A stretch of DNA of 64,000 nucleotides from JANXQG01 sp963775975 (GTDB taxonomy: Bacteria; Planctomycetota; Planctomycetia; Pirellulales; Thermoguttaceae): NCBI GenBank assembly GCA_963775975.1, contig CAVZKX010000002.1, positions 2,914,001-2,978,000 on the forward strand, given 5' to 3'. Under the pieces are notes generated by a model, which worked only from the letters and a program-made list of their open reading frames with translations, had not been told where the DNA came from and did no database searches. The translations under genes were made by a program, and so were the position numbers. Below, in pieces: positions 19,050-29,192 of the stretch. Position 1 is the first letter of the stretch, and each line of letters begins with the position of its first letter.

Positions 19050-20190
19050 ATGTCGCGAAAAGCGCTTTCAATTGTCGAGTTGCTCGTCGTGGTCACCATC
19101 ATCGGCATTCTCATTGCCTTGTTGCTCCCCTCCATTCAATCATCTCGCGAGGCGGCTCGCCGAATCCAGTGCGCGAACAACATGAAGCAGTTGGGGACCT
19201 CCTGTCTGGCCTATCACGATGCGCTTGGAGCGTTTCCCGCGGCAATGGAAGTTCCGACGAAAGGGAGCGATCAAGATAGGGACCCAGGCGACACGTACAA
19301 GTGGGGGCCGAACTGGGTCATCAGAATTCTGCCCTTTTGCGAATATGACGGTCTGTTCCGCCAGTTCGACCTGGACAAGCCGATCTCCGATCCGGCGAAT
19401 GCCGCCGCTCGCGGGACTCGTGTCCCAACTATGCTCTGTCCTTCGGATAGCGACAACAATTCCAAGCCGTACAATCCCGTGCGGTTCAAGCGCGAAGGTC
19501 CGAACTGGGCTCGCGGCAACTACGGCGCCAACGGCTCCATCAATTTCGCAAGCGACTACAGTGATAGCCCCGGTCACCCCGCGGGCAACGGCAAGGGACC
19601 ATTCTTCTTCCTCGGACCCGGTTCGCCGGGCTGGAACGCGACCGGCGGAACGGCGGCGAACTCGATTCCGATCTCCCGGGGTGTGATGGGCTGCAACGAA
19701 GCGTGTTCGATGCATCAAATCACGGACGGCGCGTCCCACACCGTGATGTTGAGCGAGTTGCGCAGGCACGAATCCAGTCGATCGCAGGGGCACATGGGCG
19801 ATGGGCGCTGCGGGGGCAAGCAGCCTCTGGGGCCACGGCGTTTGGGATGACCATGGGCCAAACGCGGACAACGCAGACGCCGACGATATCAAGTACGGGC
19901 CAGAAATCGCCGCTGCCGCCGGCGGCAGTACTGTCCTTCAGTTCCAGGGCATGGGGTGCAATTCAGCTCGCATCAAAAGTACGCAAGCCACTGCGCGTAG
20001 CCTCCATGTTAGAGGGGTAAACTTAGCTTTGTGCGACGGTAGCGTCCACTTCGTCAGTGACGATATCGACCACGGGTCGAACACCGACCCTGCGGAACGA
20101 CACGTTCCCCTCGACCCCAGCAAGTTGCACATCTGGGAAAGGTTGATGATTTCGTGTGATGGACAAACCATAGATGCCAACGCATGGTAA
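19050..20190 (+). CDS. DUF1559 (SBP_bac_10) type IV pilin-like protein (frameshift near 19762)
   Basis: The ATG at 19050 has GGGAG upstream. The N-terminus (ALSIVELLVVVTIIGILI) is a prepilin-like helix, then REAARRIQCANNMKQLG, the hallmark of the planctomycete DUF1559 family. The usual GFTLVEL is ALSIVEL here, so the Gly before the cleavage point is Ala, which may affect prepilin peptidase processing. The reading frame shifts around 19760-19785; the downstream frame gives GTWAMGAAGASSLWGHG and the family's C-terminal NLALCDGSVHFVSDDID. Joined length is about 380 residues. These proteins are exported; their function is not established. Confidence 0.8.
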
Positions 20191-20832
20191 AGCAAACCGC
20201 GCTATGCTGGTATTCGGTATTCTGTTGGCAGTAAGCGATCGAACCCTGGGTAATGTTATCCAAGCGTGGATTGCGCTTCTAAGGCAGTTGATGCAACTGC
20301 TTTCTGACTGACCTTGACTGGAAAAACCGCAGGCGAAGTCCGGCGAGCGACGAGACAGCAACATTGATGCATCCGACCGGGCTGGCCGTGCCGCCCGGTG
20401 ACAGGCTCTTGTTCGCACATGCGATCGGGGCCTTTTTTCTTTTTCCCATCGGACGTCACAATTCCCGGCCTTGCCAATTGGGGTCAATCCGCGTCGCAGC
20501 AAGAAACAGCGAGCCGCAGCATCGCAGCGCCATTACAGCGCGAAACCGATGGATTGATCGTAAAGCCTTTGCCCATCGACGGTTGCGCCCAACCGGCCGC
20601 GGGGCGCGTGCCCGCAGCCATTTTGATAATGGCGGTAACTCGCGACAAGCACTCGTAGGTGTTGCGCCACCGATGCCTGAATTCGTAATGATGTTTTTGA
20701 GGATTCCAGATTTCCGTTGTTCAAGGCAACTCGGAGTTACCTTGAACAAGATCCGCTACCTGGTGTAGATTCACGCTCCGCATACCTTGGGACACACGAA
20801 AGCAACAGCCACGACTGTTCATTTGCAAATGA
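20191..20832. other. Intergenic with a long palindrome
   Basis: About 640 bases between the DUF1559 gene and the AlpA-type gene. No convincing coding frame. It holds the inverted repeat listed separately at 20717-20749. This is the left boundary of the defence-like island. Confidence 0.5.
20717..20749. repeat. 33-nt near-perfect palindrome
   Basis: Arms of 15 bases (TTGTTCAAGGCAACT and AGTTACCTTGAACAA) around a CGG loop with a single mismatch (G against A at one position). There is no T-tract after it, so it is not a typical terminator. It lies 84 bases past the 3' end of the AlpA-type gene (which is on the minus strand), so an operator, recombination site or mRNA-stabilising hairpin are all possible. 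Confidence 0.6.
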
Positions 20833-21036
20833 CTACCGGCTACTTATCCTCTGACACTTTCCGGTGATCCAATTCTGAAGTTCAACGAGCCGCCACCGCA
20901 TGGCACTCCTGATTTGTACCGGCCTAGGCAGATTTCCGGCAGATCGCCGCCGCAAGGCATTTCGAGTGGACGATTGCAGAAGTTCCGAAAGCTTGCTCGT
21001 GGTGATCAGCAATGGGGTTTCACTGGCCTCGCTTGA
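20833..21036 (-). CDS. AlpA/MerR-like helix-turn-helix protein (excisionase or regulator)
   Basis: 67 residues from the ATG at 21036 (MSSEASETPLLI). The frame extends upstream, but this start begins right before the domain. The layout, LLITTSKLSELLQSS then RRRSAGNLPRPVQIRS then MRWRLVELQNWI, is that of AlpA-type regulators and excisionases found beside integrases. It is expected to bind DNA. No integrase lies beside it here; its presence at the edge of the defence-like genes suggests the remains of an integrative element. Confidence 0.7.
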   Translation of the reverse strand, partial: SSEASETPLLITTSKLSELLQSSTRNALRRRSAGNLPRPVQIRSAMRWRLVELQNWITGKCQRISSR

Positions 21037-21370
21037 CATTTCTTTCCCCCTTCCGGAATTACGCGACTTTAAAGGCCGTTGCTGCCCCAATGTACGATCG
21101 AATTCCCGTTATTTGCACACGATATGCCAAATCAGCGTCGACATCAAACCGCACGCTTGACGGTACTTGGCCGCGAAACCACTGTCGACGAAAATCAAGA
21201 CACCGACAATGATTGCTGAAGGACACGTGAAACGTCATCCTCATTGTGCGTAATAGCAGATCTAGGCAGAGATTCCCCAATTTCTCTTTCTCGCGGTTGA
21301 CGCGACTTCAACACTGAAAGACAATACGGACACAAGGAATCTTTTCGTTGCAAAACCTACCTACTTGGTA

Positions 21371-22330
21371 ATGGCATTCGTCGGGGCATTTTCTTTGAGT
21401 AATGAGCCAATCACTCTAGACATTAGCGATGCGATCCAATTGGAAAGATGCATTCCAAGAGAGCCGGACGCAACATTCTTCTGGAATACCACGGGTCCTA
21501 GAGACAAGCGCGTCCAGAAGTACGTCGAGCGCATGGGAGTCATTGCGGAAGCAATCCGCGATGGCAAGCCGTTCGCCGAGCTTGCCACCTCGATCGACGA
21601 CGTAGTGATATTAACCCACAAAGATACCATGCTCGGCAACGGCTCTGTCCGTGGGAGCATTTGTCTTTCCCACCGAGGGAAAGTTCTTAGCGGAACATTT
21701 CGAGACTTCGATCAAAACAAAATGTCTAATTTTGGTGGTGTTTCTTTTCCTGACACCAATTGGCCATGCGCTAGCGGTTCTCAAGAGGAAAAAGCCATTA
21801 TTAAGAACGCCTGTGTGGCATCGACCTTACTTGAAAAAATCGATTACAACCCGTCCAACGGACGAAACCGATCCGGTCTGATATTATTGGCCGGAGGTAC
21901 GAAATCTGGAAAGAGTAAGGTTGCACGAGCCATTGCACTAGAAGCGATTCGCAAAAACGTCATAGTGCGCATCGAAGCCGCGTCGTCCGTCCTAAAAAGG
22001 GACAATCGACTTCCGCATTTGGTGACCTTTGAGGACCCAATTGAAAAATGGGAAATCCTTGGCAAGGGCTTGATATGGGGATCGTCCTCGGACGACCCAT
22101 TTCCAAGTCTGCGGCATGGTTTTTGTTTTACTCCGCGGCAAAAGGGAATCGATGCACTCACTTTGCGGGATGCAATTGCAGACGCGAAGCGACAAACTCC
22201 AGCATGCCTTTATGTTGGCGAAATCAGAAATACCGTCGATTGGCGTGAGGTCCTGGAGTTCGCTGGCTCCGGCCACCTTGTGGTAGCGACGACGCACGCT
22301 AGCTCTCTCATTGAAATGATTGCGCAGTAA
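21371..22330 (+). CDS. PilT/GspE-like secretion-type ATPase, N-terminal and core part
   Basis: 319 residues from the ATG at 21371. The first 130 residues resemble the PilT N-terminal PAS-like region only in position. The core has the full set of the family: Walker A GGTKSGKS, Asp box VTFEDPIE, Walker B LYVGEIRN, His box GHLVVATTHASS. Between Asp box and Walker B there is an extra Ser/Arg-rich stretch. It stops right after the His box, where PilT normally continues for about 100 residues; that part is in the next ORF. No pilus gene is nearby, so a role in twitching motility is unlikely. Confidence 0.7.
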   Translation: MAFVGAFSLSNEPITLDISDAIQLERCIPREPDATFFWNTTGPRDKRVQKYVERMGVIAEAIRDGKPFAELATSIDDVVILTHKDTMLGNGSVRGSICLSHRGKVLSGTFRDFDQNKMSNFGGVSFPDTNWPCASGSQEEKAIIKNACVASTLLEKIDYNPSNGRNRSGLILLAGGTKSGKSKVARAIALEAIRKNVIVRIEAASSVLKRDNRLPHLVTFEDPIEKWEILGKGLIWGSSSDDPFPSLRHGFCFTPRQKGIDALTLRDAIADAKRQTPACLYVGEIRNTVDWREVLEFAGSGHLVVATTHASSLIEMIAQ

Positions 22331-22641
22331 TGCGCGCGATGCGGGCGTCCACGCCGTTAGAGCGCCGTGAAGTCGCAGCACAGCTCTTGGCCTGTATTCA
22401 TTTGGAATTACGCGATATGCTGGGCGGAAAAAAATTGTTGCTGCCATCGGTTTGGATGCGATCGGGTATTACACTCAGTGCGCTAGTCGCGGACGGCCTT
22501 TCCGCAGTAATTCCCGATGGGCGTTTCATTTGGAGCCGAAAACAGGCTGTTGAGTACCTCATCAAGTCCGGCGTGAGAAATAAAAAAGCAGCGATAGCGA
22601 TTGCCCAAGAGCGAGATGCCGAGGAACTAACGAGACTATGA
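22330..22641 (+). CDS. C-terminal portion of the PilT-like ATPase as a separate overlapping ORF
   Basis: 103 residues. The ATG at 22330 overlaps the stop of the preceding ORF (TAATG). The sequence (STPLERREVAAQLLACIHLELRD) fits the helices that follow the His box in PilT/GspE ATPases. The rest (RFIWSRKQAVEYLIKSGVRNK) has a small helical, basic end. Either the ATPase is naturally made in two coupled chains, or a one-base shift splits one gene; the neat TAATG does not decide this. Its stop overlaps the start of the next gene (ATGA), so all three are coupled. Confidence 0.55.
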   Translation: MRAMRASTPLERREVAAQLLACIHLELRDMLGGKKLLLPSVWMRSGITLSALVADGLSAVIPDGRFIWSRKQAVEYLIKSGVRNKKAAIAIAQERDAEELTRL

Positions 22642-25600
22642 ACAACACACCGCGTAAGAACGATATTCCATTGAAGTTTGGCATTGCATCGTTGGACGAT
22701 TTAATTACCCCGGATCTCCCTCTTTCACGCGAACCCGCTGGCGCAGCACACTTGGACGGCGGCCATTCAAGGTCCCGATGGTTGCGGCAAATCGATCTTG
22801 GCGCTGCACTTGGCATCGCGATACTGGCTGGATCACTCGACTAAATCGGCGAATGCACGGCCTTCCATCGTCTATGTATCAACTGATTTATCGCATCACC
22901 AGGCGGCCATGCAGTGGTTCGCATTCGGCCTTGACCAACCGCATCGGCGTAAGAAGACTCTTGAGGCTTGGTACGGAGTTCACAAGGATCGCCAAAAGGA
23001 CATTCCGGCTACGGAAGCACAAGAAATCACTTTGGCTCTGCTCGATCCTGTTTTGAGCAAAGCTGACGATACGCGAAACCAGGAAAAGGATGACGAAAGG
23101 CCTCAAACGGTGGATGACTTCTTTGCTGAACATCCCAAGAACTCTGTTTGGTTTGTTGACTTGCAGTCATCCACCGCTGGGGACGATTGGGGTTGGATAA
23201 ATAAATTTGTGAGTCTCCTGCCTCACCGCGATAAGCGCCATCCCAAGCACCTACTCATTGTGGACGCTGTGGAGGGCCTGGAAACGTTGGTGGGTGATCG
23301 CGACGCCTACGGCAGCCGTCGCTCGCGTCGCTCACGCGTTGCACAGCTCATTCGCAACGCAAATCGAAAGGGCACCCACGTCGTCTTCATTGTGGAGGAG
23401 TCGCGAACGAATACTCGTCTGCCAGAGCAGTTTGTCACGGATTTAGTAATCCACGTTCGGCAACATCGCGACGGCGACTACTCGCAGCGCACTATCGAAA
23501 TCGAGAAATGCAGAGCCATTCCTCACGTTCGGGGCGAGCACGAATTGTCGATTCGCACCGGCGGCGGAGCTTGTACAGGCGCTGAATATCATCTCGATAA
23601 TCCGCAAATCATTTGGACTCCAGCGAACAAGGACAGCAAGAGGGCAACTTGTCTTTCGCACGTGCATATTACTCGCAGCATGCACCGCCGCAATCGTGAA
23701 GTCCGCGAAGATGCGGTCGATGTGCCAAGCAATAAAGGAAAGCCGACCTTCGGCCTTGATGAGCTCGACAAATGCTTTAAAGGAGATTCGAGCCTTGCCG
23801 GGTCCGTGACGCTTGTTCTGGGGGACGCTGGCACCCACAAGACTAGCTTGACACGTCGCTTTCTCTCTGGGGCCTTCCTGGACAACGAATGGGAAAAAGT
23901 GCGAGATTCAATCGACCTGGGGGTTGCTGTCCTGATTTCCTCACGCCTGATCGACAAAAAGACTCTGATAACAAATATGATCAGCCATTGGGATATGATA
24001 ACAGATGACGACAAAGAGAAGGCGGCGGCCCTAATCGAGGATCGCGTGTTGTGTCAGCGACTCGGTTCACGCAGATTGTCGAGCGCCCCACTGGGTGAAA
24101 TCGTTGCAACCTACATCCACCATGCGCAACAATTGCTTCTGGGGGAAGCGTTTATTACCGACGTAGAAAAGGTGGAAATGATTGGAAAACGCCGAAGCAA
24201 GGGACATCGCATTCGCGTCGTTCTGGAGGACTGGAGCGCCCTGCTATCGAGCCACGGTGCGTTGCAGAGCGATCCCATGCTCTTGCAGTCTATCATTACT
24301 CTGCTACGTCGTGAAGAGGTCAATGCACTCATCGTTTCCACACAACCCGCACAACCCAGCATACGAGTGCAGAACACGACTAGCCTTCCCGACTTGCGAA
24401 GCGTCGACGAAACACAAATTTTGACGTGGCCAGTCTCATTTTATGGGCAGCGTCGAACCGCAATCACCGTCGCGTCGGGCTCGCAGGAACCGGACGGGCC
24501 CTCGATTTATGAGTTATTGCCGAAAAGCTTGCCGCCCGCCCATGAAGGGTTACAAGTTGACCCGCATTTCGATATTTACCGAGACGTCGATGCCGGTCGC
24601 CCTAGCCGTGTCCCGCTGGTGGTCCGCCTGTATTCGGGAAGCCATCCATCTGAAAACGTGCATGCTGAATCGTTGCGTTTTGCTCGCTTGCTGCGAGATT
24701 CGCTTTCGCAAGTGTTTGCGTCGGATGAACCGCAACACGAGGTACTTCAATTCGGTGACTTTGACCACTATGACCGTTTTTTTGCCTTTGCAACGGAGCT
24801 CAATAGCGCTCGTCTTGATTATTCCCTCGTCATGCAAATCGATGATTTTTGGTCGGGCGAGCATCAGTCCCTGGCGGATTTGGAGGCATTTTGGAATGAG
24901 GATCCCGTAGTCCGGGAAAATCTCGCAGCGCGAGACTCCCTGCTGCGGTCGAATCGCGAGCAATACATCCGCCACTCGGACATTGGACCGCCGGTTCGTC
25001 AGCAAGAGGTTCCCACGAACATATTCTTAGAAAGTTGCAGGGGTAGGCCCCGAAACGATCCATTATATGATAAACCCGAGAAGGAAGAGAAAACGGTCAC
25101 GTTGCCAATTCCACGTATTACAAGCCGAGGCGAGAAAGCAGCAGAATTCGAAAAGTCACTGTATGGAACACAGAAAAATCGATCCAATTTCTTCGTCCAG
25201 TCGAGGCGCTCCGATCGAATTCCCTATCTATGGGATTTCGGAATGTTACTAGCCGACCGAGAACTTTGGCGACGGCACGCAGACGAATCGGTGCCCGTAC
25301 TAGTCCACCCCGATACTCAACTGACCATTAGAGATGTTTGGGATTCCCTCTGCCTTGAACGAAGCCGACTCGAAACGTGCTCAGTGATTTGGCTCGCAAG
25401 AAGACTTTCGTCGCCCCCGGTTGATTGGCCAACTTTTCTGGCCGCTTGCCGCATCATCGCAGATCGCGAAAGAATTGCTCCCTTCGACGTTGATCTTTCC
25501 ACGGCCGAGACTCTCACTTGTTTGGTACTGGAAGCATGGGCTTCCATTCAGGACCAGCTTGCTGCCGAACTCGACAATAAGCATTTTTGGCCTCTACGCT

Positions 25601-26421
25601 CTGAGAACGGAGGCAAACAAAGCGATTGGACGTTGAAGCGACTCGTCACGGCGTTCCCGCACAGTCTCTATCTGGCTCTAGCGCACTTGACAGCCACTTG
25701 CATGCACTTACAGTCAAAGCACCGCGAGGTCACTCGAAGCCACGTTTCGGAGCGTTCTGCCGCTTCCCGTCAATGGTACCAGACTGCCGCGGCGATTACG
25801 CGGAAACGAAATCCCGACGGTGTGACTCTGCTCCAGCTTCCCGGTAGTTGGGCCACTCGCGGCGACTGGGCTCTGGCAGTCGCCGCAGGCAGCCGAAGCA
25901 AACGATTGGCCCATCTCGCGCTCGACTTATTATCGACTCGGCGAATGAACCTCTTGCGTTTACAGGATGGATTCGGCTTGCCTGTGAGAGACATTCTTCC
26001 CGACTCACAGATCGGCGAATTGCCGTCAGCGATTTATGCCGAAGATTTTGAGAATAAGAACGTGACGGCCATCAGCTACGGCGAGATTTGCTATTTGGGG
26101 GAGCAGGAAGAAAAAAACTTCCATTGGTTATGGCGATCCAGCATACTGCATTTCGACCGGGACAGCTTCTACTTCCGTCGCTGGATTGCGAGAATGTTTG
26201 AAGAACATGATTGGTTGCCATCCGATTTTCTTACCAATTCAACCGTAGCCACAAACGCCATGAAAGAGTGCCGACGAGTAGAGGAACTACAAAATCAACC
26301 ATCGCGTCTGCGTCAAGTGACGGAAATCTCGCAATTCAACAAAGAAAAAATCGGTCAGGAGTTTACAACAGTCTTTGGACGTAAACTGCGAATCCTGGCC
26401 GCCTCGCTACGATGCTTGTAG
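22638..26421 (+). CDS. Giant double KaiC/RecA-like ATPase with unknown C-terminal half (frameshift near 22740)
   Basis: About 1,260 residues once a one-base shift at 22700-22745 is closed. The first frame starts at 22638 (KFGIASLDDLITPDLPLS, the typical KaiC opening). The second gives TAAIQGPDGCGKSILALHLA, a good Walker A, then HLLIVDAVEGL as a likely Walker B. A second KaiC module starts near PTFGLDELDKCFKG, but its P-loop is GDAGTHKTS, with His before the Lys. RIRVVLEDWSALL could be its Walker B. Beyond about residue 610 some 650 residues match nothing I know. It is coupled to the PilT-like ORFs. I infer a two-ATPase machine, perhaps in defence, given the restriction and helicase neighbours. 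Confidence 0.65.
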
Positions 26422-26427
26422 GTGAAG

Positions 26428-26844
26428 TCACCTACCTTGACCATCTCGGGCAAGACGTTGCGACGCGTTCAGAACTTTATGAGCGGCCTGTCGAACTGAT
26501 TCCAGAGACTCGATCACAATGGGCGCTCTCGACTGCGCTCCGCAAACCGTGAACCGCGATAGTTCGGGCGAAACGGTAGCCTCGAAGTTGAGTCGCTGAC
26601 CGCAGCCTCCTTGGATTCGTCCATCTGCCTTGGCATAGATTTCCAGGTCAATTCTTCCATCCGTTTTCAATCGGACATCAAAACTTTCAATTTCTGCAAA
26701 GTCAGCGACCTGGCGTGCGAAATCAATGGAGAACTGCAGCAACGTTTCACCCTTCCAAGTCTTTAACTGCCGTTCATCTTTTGTCGTCGTCAAGTAACTA
26801 ATCGGCGCAGGATGTTGCACATTCGATAATTCACTCGTGAGCAT
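26428..26844 (-). CDS. Unknown protein, convergent with the KaiC-like gene
   Basis: 138 residues on the opposite strand, with the stop 7 bases from the stop of the KaiC-like gene. Composition is that of a normal soluble protein (LLQFSIDFARQVADF, FDVRLKTDGRIDLEIYA, IESLESVRQAAHKVL), mixed beta then alpha. No domain recognised. The start could be the ATG at 26844. Whether it belongs to the ATPase module is unknown. Confidence 0.5.
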   Translation of the reverse strand: MLTSELSNVQHPAPISYLTTTKDERQLKTWKGETLLQFSIDFARQVADFAEIESFDVRLKTDGRIDLEIYAKADGRIQGGCGQRLNFEATVSPELSRFTVCGAQSRAPIVIESLESVRQAAHKVLNASQRLARDGQGR

Positions 26845-28340
26845 GACATCGTCCTTGATGGGTGCTTAGAGCCAAAATCATCGAGAGTCTAGTCGAAAAC
26901 ACAATTCGGAGTCAAGGCCGATTCTCGAAGTCCGATCGGTGGGTTTGCGAGAGTTTTTGTGCGATTGAAAATCAAGGTAAATCAACGGTTTACGAGGCAG
27001 GCTAGCAGCGCAACTCGCGTACCAGCTTCTTCCGCGAACAGATAATCCCTGATCAAAAGGAGTCAACACTGGTAGAAGTCGCAAGCGCAATCGCCGTCAT
27101 CGGTTGTCAAAGAATCTGGTGTGGGCACGCTCCTCGCCGCATCTCGCGCATTTAGTCCACCGGCAGTCTCAACCTCGACATACACGAAGCCAATTGAACC
27201 GGCGTAGCTTTTGCGCTAGCTGGCTTTCCGAAGGCCATCAACAATTGCTTGGAATTTGCCAAAACCACTCCCATCGGGCTTCTTGATCTCGTTCGTATGG
27301 TGGCGACATACGTACTCGTTTCAAGACGCGGGCAAATAATGAATCGCCAATGCGTCGGCGCATGTCCCCGCGACGTTTCGACGATCGCGACAATCTGCCA
27401 CATGCGGCCACAACCTTTCACTTTTGCGCCACTTTCTTCCAGGACTATCCTAATGCCGCAGGGCATCGGAGGATCAAGGTAACATGATGTTGTCGTGAAC
27501 CGAATACGCCACGGGTAGAGCTATCGTATTGCAGCGCCAGTGCTGCGTGCCAGGTCCTAATAGAAGCCGCAACTGCGAGCACCAAAAACGGTTGCGCCGA
27601 AACGCGCCTCGGGTTCGATTCCCACATCGCGAAAACTTGGCAGGCTCGATAGATTTGAGCGGTTTTCAATCTAACTTCCAGGATAAGACTGCCAATACAT
27701 GGCCCAGCTACCCCTACCTGCATCGCCTTTATGGAGCCCGAGATCGAGGCAAACCAGCTTCTTCGCCCACCGGGTTGTAGGCATCTTCCGGCGGTATGAA
27801 GCTGTCGAAAATCAAGTCTGCAGCCGATATCGGCAGCGGTGTCACCACTTGCAGATCTTAGGACCTGAAACGATAATCAAGCCCGATAACCTCAGCGGCT
27901 CCGATTTCGTCCCCTTGTGGCCAGTCTTGATTCGCCCAGTGACACCTATTCCCAACGATGGTGCGCGGGAAGCCGTGAACCTGCTCCAGTCCAAACGATT
28001 GTCGAAGGTAAAGCCACTTTCGCCGCGTCGGACAAAGCGACCGAAGAAAGTCAACAAATCTCATTTTACGCGACGGTGGTTCGGTCTTACCCGCCCGAGG
28101 AAATTCGTTGCCATAAGCACTCATAGACTTACGGGGGGAAGATTTCCAGGCCGCTTGACGTCGGCTTGGGCACTTTATTGAATAGAGTGCAATACGCACG
28201 GAATTTCAGTTTATGCGGATCTAGAGACAATAGATCGCAAGCTCCACGATTCATCCGACCAAGCAGACTTTAGTTAACGAATACTGTCGTAGCAACTCGT
28301 CGCACCGAAATAGCGCGCACATCCTGCGGAGCAGTCGACT
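26845..28340. other. Long stretch without a convincing gene
   Basis: About 1.5 kb with only short overlapping frames on both strands. A T-arm-like sequence (GGGTTCGATTCC at 27608-27619) occurs, but I cannot fold a tRNA around it. This gap separates the ATPase module from the helicase pair and may hold decayed genes or an unrecognised RNA. Confidence 0.45.
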
Positions 28341-29189
28341 ATGAAGTACGAGTGGATCAAACATGAGGCAGACGACCCGGTACGGCAGGGGGACCTGATG
28401 CTCGCACGCGACCCGACGACAGGCCGCGTTGAGGATCTTTGCATCGTAATTACCGCGGACTGTGATATCGCCCAGGGAAAATTCGGCAAGCAACTTGCCG
28501 GTCTCCGCGTGGTGTCGCTGAAAGACTACTTACGCACGGAATGGGCCGAACGGAAGTTACGCAGCAACTTCGACAAGGAAACCGAACGAATTCGGGACCA
28601 ACTGAACAAGTGGAACATCCAGCGCGATCCCGGAGCTGGACCGCTTTCACCCGAAGTTGTCGTGAGCTGGATTAGGCGACGCGAACCGGATGATATCTGT
28701 CAGGACCTGAAGATTCCCGAAACCGCCTTTGCTAAGGTGCGAATGGCGCTCGCGCGCTTTCGGTCGGTGGCCGAGGCTTTCGACCCAGGCGACTCCGCCG
28801 ACAACCTGACCCGCCTCGTGAGTATGAAGGTGGCGATGTTGGCAAGGCCGCTGGCCGATGCCCAGAAGGACATCTTGGAGGAGGCGCAAGGGAGCTCGTT
28901 ACCGGGCAACGTCTTCCTGTTGACTACTCTCCCGCAACTGCCGGAGATCGGCCCGGCGGTGGTCCACCTCCGCGAGCTGATCGGCATTCAATTGGCCTCC
29001 GTCTGCTATCACGCTTACGACGCGGTTTCCAAAGACCATTTCTTGCGAATCGGCCGCCTAAACCCGGTAGTCAAGTACGCCGTGTCGCAAGCTTTCGGTG
29101 TCCTTTACACACGGATTGGCTTGCCTAAGGATTATGAAGACGAACGGAAGGCCGCCATCAAGCATATCGACACTTTTCAATGGGACTAA
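28341..29189 (+). CDS. Unknown protein, partner of the SF1 helicase
   Basis: 282 residues from the ATG at 28341. The N-terminal part has alternating beta/charged sequence (RQGDLMLARDPTTGR, DLCIVITADCDIAQGKFG) that resembles other proteins only in the phrase ITADCDIA. The middle is charged and helical (RIRDQLNKWNIQRDPG). No catalytic motif or membrane helix recognised. It ends 3 bases before the helicase start, so the two are almost certainly co-translated. The repeated pairing of an unknown protein with a UvrD-like helicase is common in phage-defence loci, which is the basis for suspecting a defence role. Confidence 0.6.
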   Translation: MKYEWIKHEADDPVRQGDLMLARDPTTGRVEDLCIVITADCDIAQGKFGKQLAGLRVVSLKDYLRTEWAERKLRSNFDKETERIRDQLNKWNIQRDPGAGPLSPEVVVSWIRRREPDDICQDLKIPETAFAKVRMALARFRSVAEAFDPGDSADNLTRLVSMKVAMLARPLADAQKDILEEAQGSSLPGNVFLLTTLPQLPEIGPAVVHLRELIGIQLASVCYHAYDAVSKDHFLRIGRLNPVVKYAVSQAFGVLYTRIGLPKDYEDERKAAIKHIDTFQWD

Positions 29190-29192
29190 TTC

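Noticed and set aside
27535..27630. T-arm-like GGGTTCGATTCC suggesting a tRNA
   Set aside because: No acceptor or anticodon stem can be paired around it, so it is not supported as a tRNA.
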